The notes under the pieces were generated by a model that saw only the letters and a program-made list of their open reading frames with translations, was not told the DNA's origin and ran no database searches. Of a DNA stretch of 64,000 bases, positions 34,850-43,953 are shown one piece after another. A program made the position numbers and the translations under genes. The first letter of the stretch is position 1. Every line of letters starts with the position of its first letter. This stretch comes from Beijerinckiaceae bacterium (GTDB taxonomy: Bacteria; Pseudomonadota; Alphaproteobacteria; Rhizobiales; Beijerinckiaceae): the NCBI GenBank assembly GCA_947475995.1, contig CANJNI010000005.1:88205-152204 (forward strand), in the 5' to 3' direction.

Positions 34850-36424
34850 ATGCGTCATGAATTCATGGTGCAGCGCAGCGAAAGCCCGCCGCCGTCAGAA
34901 CCCGAAAGGACGAACGTGCCCCCTGGCCCCGGCGCACCCGTGGATTTCAAGCCGCTGACGCGCGCCGAGCGCCGGGACCTGTTCTTCCGGATTTTCCCCT
35001 CGATCATGATCCCGATGTATCTGGCCATCGGGGACCAGACGACGCTGGCGAGCGCCTTGCCGGCCATCGTGGGCTCGCTGGGCGAGGCCGAGCGGGTCTC
35101 TTGGATCATGGCCTCCTATCTGGTGGCCAATACAATAGCGGCGCCGGTCTATGGCTATCTGGGAGACATACTGGGCCGGCGCAAACTGATGTTCGTGGCG
35201 CTCGGCATCTATATTGCCGCCGGCGTCTTCTGCTCTCTCGCCCCCAACGCGACTTTCCTGATCATCGGCAGACTGGTTCAGGGTTTTGGCGGCGGCGGCC
35301 TGATGGGACTCTCGCAGGCGCTGGTGGGCGAAGCTGTTCCGGCGCGCGAACGCGGCAATTTTCAGGGCTATCTGGCCGGAATCGGCGTCGCCGCCACAGC
35401 CATCGGCCCGGTTCTCGGGGGATTCATCACCGAACATTTCGGCTGGCGGTATGTCTTCCTGTTCAACGTACCGATCGCCATTGCGGCCATTTTTCTGACC
35501 ATGCGGATTGCCGGCCGGCCCGGGCCGAGGGCGAAGGGCTGGCGGTTCGACGTGCAGGGCCTGCTGCTGTTCTGCGCCTTCATCCTGCCGGTCATGTTTG
35601 CGCTGGAACGCGCCCAGCGCCTGACGGCCGAGTCCGTGCCGGTCGTGGCGGCCCTGTTCGGACTGGCTGCAGTCGCGCTGGTGGTGCTGATCCGCCACGA
35701 GAAGAGCGTCGAAACCCCGCTGCTGCCGATCCAGCTCTTTCGCCTCCGCGCCATCTGGATGTCGAACCTGATGGTGCTGTGTCAGGGGGCGATGCTGACC
35801 TCGTTGATCACCTTCCTGCCGATCTACCTGCGCGTGCTGCGCGGCGGATCGCCCTCGGAAGCCGCATGGCTGCTGCTGCCCATCACCTTCGGGTTGAGCA
35901 TCGGCTCGATAGTGTCGGGCCGCCTCATGTCTTTCACGGGCAGGACCATGGTCATTCCGTCCATCACCCTTGTGCCCGGCAGCCTCTCGCTGATCGACTT
36001 CGCCTTTGCGTCGCCCGGCATGTCGCTCGGCCATATGGCCGTGCAGCTCGGCATCACCGCCATTCTGCTCGGGAGCGTGATGAGCGTCGTGCAGGTATCG
36101 ATCCAGTCCGCCGCAGGTCCGCACATGCTGGGGGCGGCGGCGGGCTCCGTGCAATTCTCCCGCTCCGTCGGCGCTGCATTCGGCACCGCGCTTTTTGCGA
36201 CAGCGCTTTTCGCCACGCTCACAATCCGCGATCCTGCAGCGGCGGATTACTTCACCAAGATTCTCGATGTCGGACCGCAGGTGCTGGACGCCCTCGAACC
36301 GGCGCGCCGGCAGACGATCCGGGATGAAATCCAGACCGCATTCCAGTTCGGCTTCATGACGGCGGCCTCCTTCACGGTGCTCTGCCTCGTCCTTGCCTGG
36401 ATCAATCCGCAACGGCGGGTCTAG
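34850..36424 (+). CDS. DHA2-family MFS multidrug exporter
   Basis: A 524-aa membrane protein with about fourteen hydrophobic segments, EmrB/QacA type. The motif-A loop is GYLGDILGRRKLM, following VANTIAAPVYGYLGD. Motif C is GIGVAATAIGPVLGGFITEHFGWRYVFLFN (near 190-220). The N-terminal 35 residues are Pro- and Glu-rich and probably cytoplasmic. No adjacent EmrA-type periplasmic adaptor is seen, so it may act alone. Its stop overlaps the convergent cysA stop by four bases. Confidence 0.88.
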   Translation: MRHEFMVQRSESPPPSEPERTNVPPGPGAPVDFKPLTRAERRDLFFRIFPSIMIPMYLAIGDQTTLASALPAIVGSLGEAERVSWIMASYLVANTIAAPVYGYLGDILGRRKLMFVALGIYIAAGVFCSLAPNATFLIIGRLVQGFGGGGLMGLSQALVGEAVPARERGNFQGYLAGIGVAATAIGPVLGGFITEHFGWRYVFLFNVPIAIAAIFLTMRIAGRPGPRAKGWRFDVQGLLLFCAFILPVMFALERAQRLTAESVPVVAALFGLAAVALVVLIRHEKSVETPLLPIQLFRLRAIWMSNLMVLCQGAMLTSLITFLPIYLRVLRGGSPSEAAWLLLPITFGLSIGSIVSGRLMSFTGRTMVIPSITLVPGSLSLIDFAFASPGMSLGHMAVQLGITAILLGSVMSVVQVSIQSAAGPHMLGAAAGSVQFSRSVGAAFGTALFATALFATLTIRDPAAADYFTKILDVGPQVLDALEPARRQTIRDEIQTAFQFGFMTAASFTVLCLVLAWINPQRRV

Positions 36425-37491
36425 GCGGCGCGCGCACGCACACCTGCAAGCTCGCCCGCCGGGAAAATCGTGTAGCGGCCAAGATGTACGCCCGTCTGCT
36501 GGCCGGCTTGCAGCGCGATATCGGCAGGCGCATCAAGATCGATCAGCGCTCCGCCCGGCTCCAGCAAGACGGTAGCGCGCGTGACCGCTCCGGTGCGGTG
36601 GATCGCCCGCAGTGCGCCCCGCAGCGGCGCCTGCGACGCATCCGTCAGCCTGGCGTCCTGCGGCCTGAAGAAAAGCCACGCCGCACCGTCTCCGACAGCT
36701 TGAGCCGCCGCGCCGAGATCGACGCCCGACAACTTGATCCGACCGTATTCGACGCTCACATCCAGCCGGTTCGACTCGCCGATGAAGCCGAACACAAAAG
36801 GCGTCTGCGGCGCGTGGTACACATCCTGCGGACTGCCGATCTGTTCGATCCTGCCCTTCGAGAGGATCGCCACACGATCCGATAATTCCAGCGCCTCGTC
36901 CTGATCGTGCGTTACGAAGATCGTCGTGTGGCCGGTGCGGTCATGGATTTCACGCAGCCAGCGGCGCAGGTCCTTGCGCACCTGGGCGTCGAGCGCGCCG
37001 AATGGCTCGTCAAGCAGCAGGACGCGCGGCTCCACCGCGAGTGCGCGCGCGAGCGCCACGCGCTGACGCTGACCGCCCGACAATTGCGCCGGATAACGCG
37101 ATCCAAATCCGCCAAGCTGCATCATTTCGAGAAGGTCGGAGACGCGCTTGGCGATTTCGGCCGTCGTGGGACGCTGCGCGCCCGGCCGCACCCGCAGCCC
37201 GTAGGAAATATTGTCCGCCACGCTCATATGGCGAAACAGCGCGTAACTCTGGAACACAAAACCCACGCGACGTTCCTGCACGGTCTTGAACGATGCATCC
37301 TCGTCGCCAAAGAAGATTCGGCCGTCGTTGGGAATTTCCAATCCGGCGATCATGCGCAACAGCGTCGTCTTGCCCGAGCCGGAGGGGCCCAGCAGGCCGA
37401 GCAACTCGCCCGAACGAATGTCGAGATCGACGCCGTGGATGGCGGGCGACGCGCCGAAGGATTTTGTCAATCCGCGAATACGAATGTCCAT
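36421..37491 (-). CDS. cysA: Sulfate/thiosulfate ABC importer ATPase CysA
   Basis: A 356-aa ATPase. Walker A is GPSGSGKTT (Lys41), the signature LSGGQRQRVALARALA is near 135, Walker B is LLLDEPFGALD near 157, and the switch histidine is in VTHDQDEALELSD. A C-terminal TOBE-like regulatory part covers residues 240-356. The ATG at 37491 follows GGGGAAAG, giving MDIRIRGLTKSFG. Last gene of the binding protein-cysT-cysW-cysA operon. Its end overlaps the convergent MFS gene. Confidence 0.93.
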   Translation of the reverse strand: MDIRIRGLTKSFGASPAIHGVDLDIRSGELLGLLGPSGSGKTTLLRMIAGLEIPNDGRIFFGDEDASFKTVQERRVGFVFQSYALFRHMSVADNISYGLRVRPGAQRPTTAEIAKRVSDLLEMMQLGGFGSRYPAQLSGGQRQRVALARALAVEPRVLLLDEPFGALDAQVRKDLRRWLREIHDRTGHTTIFVTHDQDEALELSDRVAILSKGRIEQIGSPQDVYHAPQTPFVFGFIGESNRLDVSVEYGRIKLSGVDLGAAAQAVGDGAAWLFFRPQDARLTDASQAPLRGALRAIHRTGAVTRATVLLEPGGALIDLDAPADIALQAGQQTGVHLGRYTIFPAGELAGVRARAA

Positions 37492-37548
37492 GCTTTCCCC
37501 GATTAAGCTCAATCCTTCGTGGCGCGCTGTATCGCTTCGCCCGTTTTT

Positions 37549-38427
37549 TCAACGCCTGCGCGAAATCGCCAGTTCGTCCGCATGACGCCATTCCAGAATG
37601 GTCTTGACGATCAGCGTGACAAGCGCGAGCCCCGCGAGAATGGAGGCGACTGCAAAGGCGCCTGCGAGATCGAAGCCGCCATACAGAACCTCCACATGCA
37701 GTGGAAGCGTGTTGGTCTCGCCACGGATGCGTCCCGACACGGCCGCCACCGCGCCGAATTCGCCCATGGCCCGCGCGTTGCACAAGAGAATGCCGTACAG
37801 CAGACCCCACTTGATGTTGGGCAACGTGACGGTGAAGAACATGCGCCACGGCGATGCGCCGAGCGTCAGCGCAGCCTCCTCGTCATCGACGCCCTGCTGC
37901 TGCATCAACGGAATAAGCTCGCGCGCCACGAACGGAAAGGTCACGAAAGTCGTCGCGAGCGCGATGCCCGGCAGCGCGAAGACGACCGGAATTCCATGCG
38001 CCGCGAACCATGGACCGAAGTAGCCTCGCGAGCCGAACAGGACCACATAGGAAAGTCCCGCCACCACGGGCGAAACCGAGAACGGCAGGTCGATGAGCGT
38101 GATCAGGATGCTCTTGCCAGGAAACTGAAAGCGCGCTGCCGCCCATGCGGCTGCAACGCCGAATAGCGCATTGATCGGAACCGCAATGGCGGCGACCAGC
38201 AGCGTGAGCCGGATCGCCGATTGCGTGTCCGGATCGCCGAGCGCATTCAAAAAGGCAGGCGCTCCCTTCCGGAAAGCTTCGACGAACACCAAAGCTACAG
38301 GCGTAAAGAAGAAAATCGCCATAAGCCCGACCGTAAGGGCGATGAGCAGGCGGCGCACCAGTGGACGTTCGTCGGCCACATCGCGATCACGTTTCATCGG
38401 CTCGCGAAAAATCGTCGACTCAACCAT
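37549..38427 (-). CDS. cysW: Sulfate ABC importer permease CysW
   Basis: A 292-aa permease with six to seven hydrophobic helices. The ATPase-coupling EAA loop reads EEAALTLGASPWRMFFTVTLPNIKW. It also carries the CysW-typical GEFGAVAAVSGRIRGETNTLPLHVE. The ATG at 38427 overlaps the last eight bases of cysT and follows GGAGG. Confidence 0.94.
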   Translation of the reverse strand: MVESTIFREPMKRDRDVADERPLVRRLLIALTVGLMAIFFFTPVALVFVEAFRKGAPAFLNALGDPDTQSAIRLTLLVAAIAVPINALFGVAAAWAAARFQFPGKSILITLIDLPFSVSPVVAGLSYVVLFGSRGYFGPWFAAHGIPVVFALPGIALATTFVTFPFVARELIPLMQQQGVDDEEAALTLGASPWRMFFTVTLPNIKWGLLYGILLCNARAMGEFGAVAAVSGRIRGETNTLPLHVEVLYGGFDLAGAFAVASILAGLALVTLIVKTILEWRHADELAISRRR

Positions 38428-39265
38428 GACCGAGCCTCCGGCGCGTCCAGGCCTGGACGAGATTGATGACGAGCAGCATCGCAAAAGATACGCCCAGCAT
38501 GATGGCCGCGATGGCGGTCGCGCCGGTCTCGTCGAATTCCTCCAGCTTCATCACCACCATGAGGGGCGCGATTTCCGACGCGAACGGAATGTTGCCGGCT
38601 ATGAAAATTACTGAGCCGTATTCACCGACGGCGCGCGCGAAAGAAAGCGCAAGGCCGGTCAGCGCGGCCGGAATAAGCGGCGGCAGAATGACTTTCCGGA
38701 TTGTCTGCGCGCGCGTCGCTCCGAGCGTGGCCGAGGCCTCCTCAAGCTCCACTTCGGTTTCCGCCAGCACGGGCTGGATCGTCCGCACCGCAAATGGCAG
38801 GCCGATGAAGACAAGCGCAATGAAAATCCCGAGTGGCGTGTAAGCCACCTTCAGGCCAAGCGCCGCGAGCGGCGCACCGAACCATCCGTTCGGCGCATAG
38901 ACCGCCGTGAGCGCAATCCCCGCCACGGCGGTCGGCATCGCGAAAGGCAGATCGATCGCGGCGTCGAGAAAGCGGCTGCCGGGGAAATCATAGCGCGTCA
39001 GCACCCACGCGATCAGCAGCCCGACCACCAGACTGAAAACTCCGGCCAGCAAGGAGAGACCGAAAGAGAGCCGGAGGGCCGCCATCAGACGGGGCTGCGT
39101 GGCGATCTCCCATATGCCCGCAAGTCCGATCGAGCTGGATCGCAAAAGCACACCGCCCAGCGGGATCAGAACGATGACCGCCAGCCACAGTAAAGTTCCG
39201 CAAAGCGCCAGCCGAAACCCCGGTAGGGGAGACGGCTGGCCAAAACGCCACGCAACGGGGAGCAT
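38420..39265 (-). CDS. cysT: Sulfate ABC importer permease CysT (CysU)
   Basis: A 281-aa permease partner of CysW. The EAA loop is ELEEASATLGATRAQTIRKV, and the GEYGSVIFIAGNIPF stretch is diagnostic of CysT. Several hydrophobic helices begin at residue 20. It starts three bases after the stop of the sulfate-binding gene and is translationally linked to cysW. Confidence 0.94.
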   Translation of the reverse strand: MLPVAWRFGQPSPLPGFRLALCGTLLWLAVIVLIPLGGVLLRSSSIGLAGIWEIATQPRLMAALRLSFGLSLLAGVFSLVVGLLIAWVLTRYDFPGSRFLDAAIDLPFAMPTAVAGIALTAVYAPNGWFGAPLAALGLKVAYTPLGIFIALVFIGLPFAVRTIQPVLAETEVELEEASATLGATRAQTIRKVILPPLIPAALTGLALSFARAVGEYGSVIFIAGNIPFASEIAPLMVVMKLEEFDETGATAIAAIMLGVSFAMLLVINLVQAWTRRRLGHG

Positions 39266-39268
39266 TGT

Positions 39269-40303
39269 TTATTTGGCCGGCGTATAAATCTGGTCGAACG
39301 TGCCGCCATTCACGAAATGCTTCGCGTGAGCTGCATTCCATCCGCCGAAATCGCGGTCGATTTCGAGCAGGGGAATTTTCGGAAAGCGCTTCAGGTCCTC
39401 TGGATCGACCGCCTCGGTGTGGATGGGGCGATAGTAGTTCTTTGCGATGATCTTCTGCGCTTCCGGCGTGTAGAGGTAGTCGAGATAGGCCTCGGCCTGC
39501 TTGCGCGTTCCGTTCGCATCGACATTCGCGTCGACCACCGCGACCGGCGGTTCCGCAAGGATGGACTGCGACGGGAAAACAATCTCGAACTTGTCTGCGC
39601 CGAATTCCTCGAAGGCCAGGAAGGCTTCATTTTCCCACGCGATCAGCACGTCGCCGATGCCGCGCTGGGCGAAAGTGAGCGTCGAGCCGCGCGCGCCCGT
39701 ATCGAGCACAGGAGCGTTCTTGAAGAGGGCCTTGATGAAGTCGGTGGTCTTGCCTTCGTCGCCGCTGAACTTCTTCTGCGCAAAGCCCCACGCGGCGAGG
39801 TAATTCCAGCGCGCGCCGCCCGAAGTCTTCGGGTTGGGGGTGACGACCGCTACGCCGGGCTTCACGAGGTCGTCCCAGTCCTTGATCGCCTTGGGGTTGC
39901 CCTTGCGGACGAGCAGCACGATGGTGGACAGATAGGGCGAGGAATTGTTGGGCAAACGCTTCTGCCAGTCGGCCTTGATCTTGCCGGTCTGGGTCGCGAT
40001 GGCGTCGATATCGGGAGCCAGCGCCAGCGTCACCACGTCGGCCTTGAGCCCGTCGATCACCGCCCGCGCTTGCCCGCCCGATCCGCCGTGGGAAGCCTTC
40101 AGCGCGATTGTCTCGCCTGTCTGCCTCTTCCATTCGGCTGCGAACTTCTGGTTGATCGCCTTGTAGAGCTCGCGCGTCGGATCGTAGCTCACATTCAGCA
40201 AGGCAGTCTCGGCGCGGGCGAAGAAGACGATGAAAAAGCAGAATGCGAAGGCGGCCGCTGCAAGAAGGCGATGCAGGTAAAGGCGGCTGGACGAGTTCGA
40301 CAT
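39269..40303 (-). CDS. sbp: Periplasmic sulfate-binding protein
   Basis: A 344-aa binding protein for sulfate or thiosulfate. A long signal region (1-31) ends FFARA. Mature features are [33 protein letters not shown] (anion-binding helix ends), [20 protein letters not shown] and the late [15 protein letters not shown]. The ATG at 40303 follows GGAG; a start at 40330 is less likely. First gene of the sulfate operon, directly behind a strong inverted repeat. Confidence 0.93.
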   Translation of the reverse strand: MSNSSSRLYLHRLLAAAAFAFCFFIVFFARAETALLNVSYDPTRELYKAINQKFAAEWKRQTGETIALKASHGGSGGQARAVIDGLKADVVTLALAPDIDAIATQTGKIKADWQKRLPNNSSPYLSTIVLLVRKGNPKAIKDWDDLVKPGVAVVTPNPKTSGGARWNYLAAWGFAQKKFSGDEGKTTDFIKALFKNAPVLDTGARGSTLTFAQRGIGDVLIAWENEAFLAFEEFGADKFEIVFPSQSILAEPPVAVVDANVDANGTRKQAEAYLDYLYTPEAQKIIAKNYYRPIHTEAVDPEDLKRFPKIPLLEIDRDFGGWNAAHAKHFVNGGTFDQIYTPAK

Positions 40304-40327
40304 GACGGGCTCCAATCCGGATAACCC

Positions 40328-40388
40328 CAATTTCCTACTGAAAAAGTAGGAAATTGCAAGACGAATCCAGACTGGATGAGTAGGAATT
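40328..40388 (-). promoter_or_regulatory. Candidate operator of the sulfate operon: 12-bp inverted repeat plus a third half-site
   Basis: The perfect inverted repeat CAATTTCCTACT (40328-40339) and AGTAGGAAATTG (40345-40356) has a 5-base GAAAA spacer. A third half-site AGTAGGAATT lies at 40379-40388. The repeat begins 25 bp upstream of the sulfate-binding protein ATG. There is no T-run suited to a terminator of the upstream operon in the first arm. CC/GG spacing and end bases resemble the 25-bp geometry of IscR-type (Rrf2) sites, and an Rrf2 gene lies 3 kb away. Confidence 0.55.
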
Positions 40389-40412
40389 AAAAGCCTTTGT
40401 TTTTAATCGGTT

Positions 40413-41291
40413 TTAGCCGCCCGACGGCGTCGACATCCGCGGTCCCAGCCGGTCGCGCTGGTAGAATTCGGACTCCGGATCGTTGACCACCATGGCCTTG
40501 ATCCCGTCCCACAGATGGGCGCGCAATTCGACGAATTCCTTCCGGGCCCGAACGTCATGGTCCCAGCGCGGTTGCGGAAGGTTCACCGGCAGGATCTCTG
40601 CAATCTGGCCCGGACGCGGGCTCATCATGACGATCTGGTCGGACAGGAGGATCGCTTCATCCACACTGTGGGTGACGAAGACCACCACGCCCTTCAGGTT
40701 CTCGCGGATCTTCATCACCTCGATCTGCATGAACTCGCGCGTCTGCGCGTCGAGAGCCGCGAAAGGCTCGTCCATCAGCAGGAAAGCGGGCTGGGAGATC
40801 AGCGCGCGGGCCAGCGCGGCGCGCTGCTGCATACCGCCCGACAATTCATGCGGATAGGCGTCGCCGAACTTCGAGATGCCCATCATGGACAGATAGAAAT
40901 TCGCGCGCTCGACGCATTCGTTCTGAGCCACGCCCATCAGTTCGAGCGGAAAATACACATTGGCCCGGATCGTCCGCCAGGGCATGAGCCGGATCGACTG
41001 AAAGACGAGGCCCATGTGCGGCCCACGCACCGGCGGCTTTCCGTCGACGAGGATTTCGCCCTCGTCGGCTGCGATCAGCCCGTTGAGCAGGCGCAGGAGC
41101 GTGGTCTTGCCGCAGCCCGAAGGTCCCACAAGGCTGACAAAGGAATTCGGCGCGATGTCGAGCGAAACATTCTTCAGCGCATGAACCGGGTTCGCATTAT
41201 CCGCGCGCCGGAACCATTTGGAGACGTTTCGGATCGATATGGCCGCAGACCCTGCCGGGAAAGCTTCGGCCTGCGGCACATGATCGTTCAT
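40413..41291 (-). CDS. ABC importer ATPase, SsuB/TauB type
   Basis: A 292-aa ATPase of the nitrate/sulfonate/taurine importer family. Walker A is GPSGCGKTTLL (Lys62), signature ELSGGMQQRAALARAL, Walker B LLMDEPFAALD, and H-loop VTHSVDEAILLSD. The Q-loop reads VFQSIRLMPWRT. It lies ten bases after the stop of the binding-protein gene. The C-terminal 40 residues extend past the usual end. Substrate unknown; the position next to the sulfate operon favours a sulfonate or sulfate ester. Confidence 0.9.
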   Translation of the reverse strand: MNDHVPQAEAFPAGSAAISIRNVSKWFRRADNANPVHALKNVSLDIAPNSFVSLVGPSGCGKTTLLRLLNGLIAADEGEILVDGKPPVRGPHMGLVFQSIRLMPWRTIRANVYFPLELMGVAQNECVERANFYLSMMGISKFGDAYPHELSGGMQQRAALARALISQPAFLLMDEPFAALDAQTREFMQIEVMKIRENLKGVVVFVTHSVDEAILLSDQIVMMSPRPGQIAEILPVNLPQPRWDHDVRARKEFVELRAHLWDGIKAMVVNDPESEFYQRDRLGPRMSTPSGG

Positions 41292-41300
41292 TCGTCCTCT

Positions 41301-42341
41301 TCAGCGTCCTGTCGGGTCGGTCAGGTTCGAGACTCCGAGGGCCGCGAGCGCCTTGTCGGCGAAGCTCGTGTCGATCCACTCGGAAGGCGCAACCTTGCGA
41401 AGCCCCTGCCATTCAGCGTCCTGATATACAGTATCGGTGGTGAATTTGATGGCTTCGAGATTGATGCCGCCGTTCACCGACCAGTTGTCCTTGTAGCGGG
41501 CCGCGAGATCTTCCAGATCGGCGCGCTTCACGTCGGGCCGGGCGGCCGCCATGGCTTCGACCCATGATTTCGGATCGGTCGCGAACTGGCGCGAGGCCTC
41601 GATGATGCCGCGCACCACGCCCTCGACTTCCTTGGCGCGATCCTTGGCGACCGTGTCAGTCACGACATTGAGCTTCGTCACAAAAGGCGCAGCGTCGTTA
41701 TAGGCCTTCTGGTCGACCAGCATGTTGATGCCGGAGCGGTCCGTCAGCGACAGCCATACGCCGATGGAAAACACGGTTGCGTCGACGCGCCCGCCCACCA
41801 GAGCCTGCGCACGTACGGGCGGCTGGCCGATCACCACATATTTGACGCTGTCAGGCTCGATTCCGAGCCGGGCGAACACCGAGCGGCTGACAAGGAAATC
41901 CACGCTGCCGATGCGCGAGACGCCGAAGCTCTTGCCCACGAGTTGCTTCACATCAGTGAACTGCTTGTTGGCAGCGATGATGAAGGGCAGCGCCTTGTCC
42001 GGAGAGGTGACGCCCTTGAGCTTCATCTGGTCTCGCGCCAGCAATTGCAGCGCGCTGTCGGTGGCGATGTTGGCCATATCGCCCTGGCCGGTGCGCAGCG
42101 CCGCAACAGCCGACGGGGTCGCCGGCACGCGCACGAGCTCCACATCCACGCCGGCCTTCTTGTAAAAGCCGAGCCGATGGGCGAGGTCGATCACCGAGTT
42201 CGGAACCAGCGGAGTCTCGGTTTCGGTGATGATGATTCGGAACGGCGCGGCCGAAGGCGCTGCGAGTCCGGCCAGCGTGGCGCACAGCGCCGTGCCGAGA
42301 GCCAGCACGCTCTTCTTCAGTGAAAGCCCGGAAATCGTCAT
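41301..42341 (-). CDS. ABC importer binding protein, NMT1/SsuA/TauA-like
   Basis: A 346-aa periplasmic protein with signal peptide (1-32, ending APSAAP). The mature part has SVIDLAHRLGFYKKAGVDVELVR, a pattern of NMT1/SsuA-type proteins (start helix, KKAG-V-VEL). Later AALRTGQGDMANIATDSALQLL and GKSFGVSRIGSVDFLV follow. Ligand not predictable. Middle gene of permease-binding protein-ATPase. Confidence 0.88.
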   Translation of the reverse strand: MTISGLSLKKSVLALGTALCATLAGLAAPSAAPFRIIITETETPLVPNSVIDLAHRLGFYKKAGVDVELVRVPATPSAVAALRTGQGDMANIATDSALQLLARDQMKLKGVTSPDKALPFIIAANKQFTDVKQLVGKSFGVSRIGSVDFLVSRSVFARLGIEPDSVKYVVIGQPPVRAQALVGGRVDATVFSIGVWLSLTDRSGINMLVDQKAYNDAAPFVTKLNVVTDTVAKDRAKEVEGVVRGIIEASRQFATDPKSWVEAMAAARPDVKRADLEDLAARYKDNWSVNGGINLEAIKFTTDTVYQDAEWQGLRKVAPSEWIDTSFADKALAALGVSNLTDPTGR

Positions 42342-42469
42342 CGTTTCCTCCTCGTTTGATCCAACCGATCCGCAGTCGGCTTGCGCCGCCGGGAATTCTG
42401 ACTGGCCTGTCGAGGCTCCTCCATTCTGGATATGGGAGAAGGATCTGACAAGCCCTGAGGGGCGATCCC

Positions 42470-43294
42470 CTAGATGCGCGTGCGAGCGTATCCGCGCGTC
42501 AGGCGGCGTTCGAGCGCCTTGAGCGAGCGCATGGTGATGAGGCCGATGATGGCCAGCAGAATCACCACCACGAAATAGGGGCCCATGCGGAACGTGTTGC
42601 CGTAGACCGACAGGAGGCCGCCGAGGCCCTGCACGGCCGTGTAAAGTTCCGCCACCACCGTATTGATGAGCGCGAGCCCCGCCCCCACCCGCATTCCGGC
42701 GATGATGTAGGGCAGTGCGCCCGGCAGCATCACCTTCTGGAAGATCTGCATTTCGCTGGCGCCCGACGCATGGGCCATTTCGATCAGGTCCGCATCGCTG
42801 TTCAGGACGCCCGTATAGGTGTTGAGAAGGATCGGCATGATCGCCCCCAGAAACACCACGCAGATTTTCGCCTCGTAGCCGAGTCCGAGGAAGATGATGA
42901 TCAGCGGAATGAAGGAGACGCGCGGCATGGCCGAGAGGGCGTCCACATAAGGCTCGATCGCAGCGCCGAAAATCCGGAAGCCGCCCATGAACAGGCCGAG
43001 CGGGATCGCGAAGGCCGCAGCCAGCAGGTAGCCGACCACGAAGACGTAAACCGTGCTGGCCAGCGCCGTCGGGATAGTGGCGTCGGACATCATCCGCATG
43101 GCGGAGCGGAAGGTTTCGGCAGGGGAGGGAATGAAATTCGAGCCGTAGAAATAGGCCACGAACGTCCAGATCGCCACAAAGACCACGCCGACGAGCGCCC
43201 GCAAGAGGGCAAGATTCGGCCGATACGGCCGACGCGCCGCGCCCTGTCTGGCCTTTTGGTCAGCCAATCCCCGAGCCCCCACCACCATGGTCAT
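42470..43294 (-). CDS. ABC importer permease, SsuC/TauC-like
   Basis: A 274-aa permease with about six hydrophobic helices. The EAA loop reads MAHASGASEMQIFQKVMLPGALPYIIAGMRVG. The PSPAETFRSAMRM stretch near 52 is typical of the SsuC/TauC/NrtB group. I chose the ATG at 43294; a GTG at 43306 behind AGGA is an alternative. A 128-bp gap separates it from the binding-protein gene. Confidence 0.88.
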   Translation of the reverse strand: MTMVVGARGLADQKARQGAARRPYRPNLALLRALVGVVFVAIWTFVAYFYGSNFIPSPAETFRSAMRMMSDATIPTALASTVYVFVVGYLLAAAFAIPLGLFMGGFRIFGAAIEPYVDALSAMPRVSFIPLIIIFLGLGYEAKICVVFLGAIMPILLNTYTGVLNSDADLIEMAHASGASEMQIFQKVMLPGALPYIIAGMRVGAGLALINTVVAELYTAVQGLGGLLSVYGNTFRMGPYFVVVILLAIIGLITMRSLKALERRLTRGYARTRI

Positions 43295-43424
43295 TATCAG
43301 GCACACTCCTGCACGGGAGCGTCACGGCTCCTCATTAGCACAATTCTAGCGCGGGAGTGTCTACGGGCGCGACCCCTCGGGGGACTATGGAGTCGATAGG
43401 CTTTTCGAATAGCCCGCCGGTCGT

Positions 43425-43901
43425 TCAGATAAAGGCGCCGGCGAAAACATCGGTTCCGAACCGGCCCTTCTGGCTCGCCTGAAGGTCGGCGCGGGCAATG
43501 GCGTCGGCCAGCGTGCGCTTTTCCAGCACCTGCAGCATGGCCTCGTGGGTTTCGGCGAAGATGTGCCGTAGCGCGCAGGTTTCCTCGTCCGCGCAATCCT
43601 CGCAGCGCTGGTAGGCGGTGCGCGACAGGCACGGCAATGGCGCCACCGGTCCGTCGATCTGCCGCAGGACGGCGGCGAGCGACAGTCTCTGGGGATCGAC
43701 CGCCAGCACATACCCGCCTTCGCGCCCGCGCTTGCTGGAGACGAGGCGCGCCCGCTTCAGGTCCAGCATGATTTGCTCCAGAAACGCCTGCGGAATGCCT
43801 TCCTGTTCGGCAATGTCCCGCGTGCGGACGGATTCGGTCCGGGACGCTCGGGCGAGCCGAACGAGCGCCTTCAGGGCGTATCTGGACCTCTGGGTGATCA
43901 T
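43425..43901 (-). CDS. Rrf2-family transcriptional regulator with four cysteines
   Basis: A 158-aa Rrf2 regulator. The winged helix is at 1-70 (RSRYALKALVRLA, IPQAFLEQIMLDLKRARLVSSKRGREGGYVLA). The cluster-type cysteines are Cys91, Cys100, Cys103 and Cys109 in PCLSRTAYQRCEDCADEETC, similar to IscR/NsrR-like proteins and able to hold an iron-sulfur cluster or sense redox state. Position at the head of the SsuABC-like and sulfate operons makes it a candidate sulfur regulator (as CymR is in Bacillus). Confidence 0.9.
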   Translation of the reverse strand: MITQRSRYALKALVRLARASRTESVRTRDIAEQEGIPQAFLEQIMLDLKRARLVSSKRGREGGYVLAVDPQRLSLAAVLRQIDGPVAPLPCLSRTAYQRCEDCADEETCALRHIFAETHEAMLQVLEKRTLADAIARADLQASQKGRFGTDVFAGAFI

Positions 43902-43953
43902 ACCGGACTAGGTAAGTCGGCTTGACCGGAGACGCAAGCAGCGCCGTGCATGG

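Noticed and set aside
40330..40354. Intrinsic terminator of the SsuABC-like operon at the inverted repeat
   Set aside because: The repeat lies upstream of the sulfate operon on the same strand and before its start codon. The SsuB-like gene ends further right, at 40413, so transcripts would meet it, but the stem is AT-rich with no T-run. An operator explains it better, though a dual role cannot be excluded.
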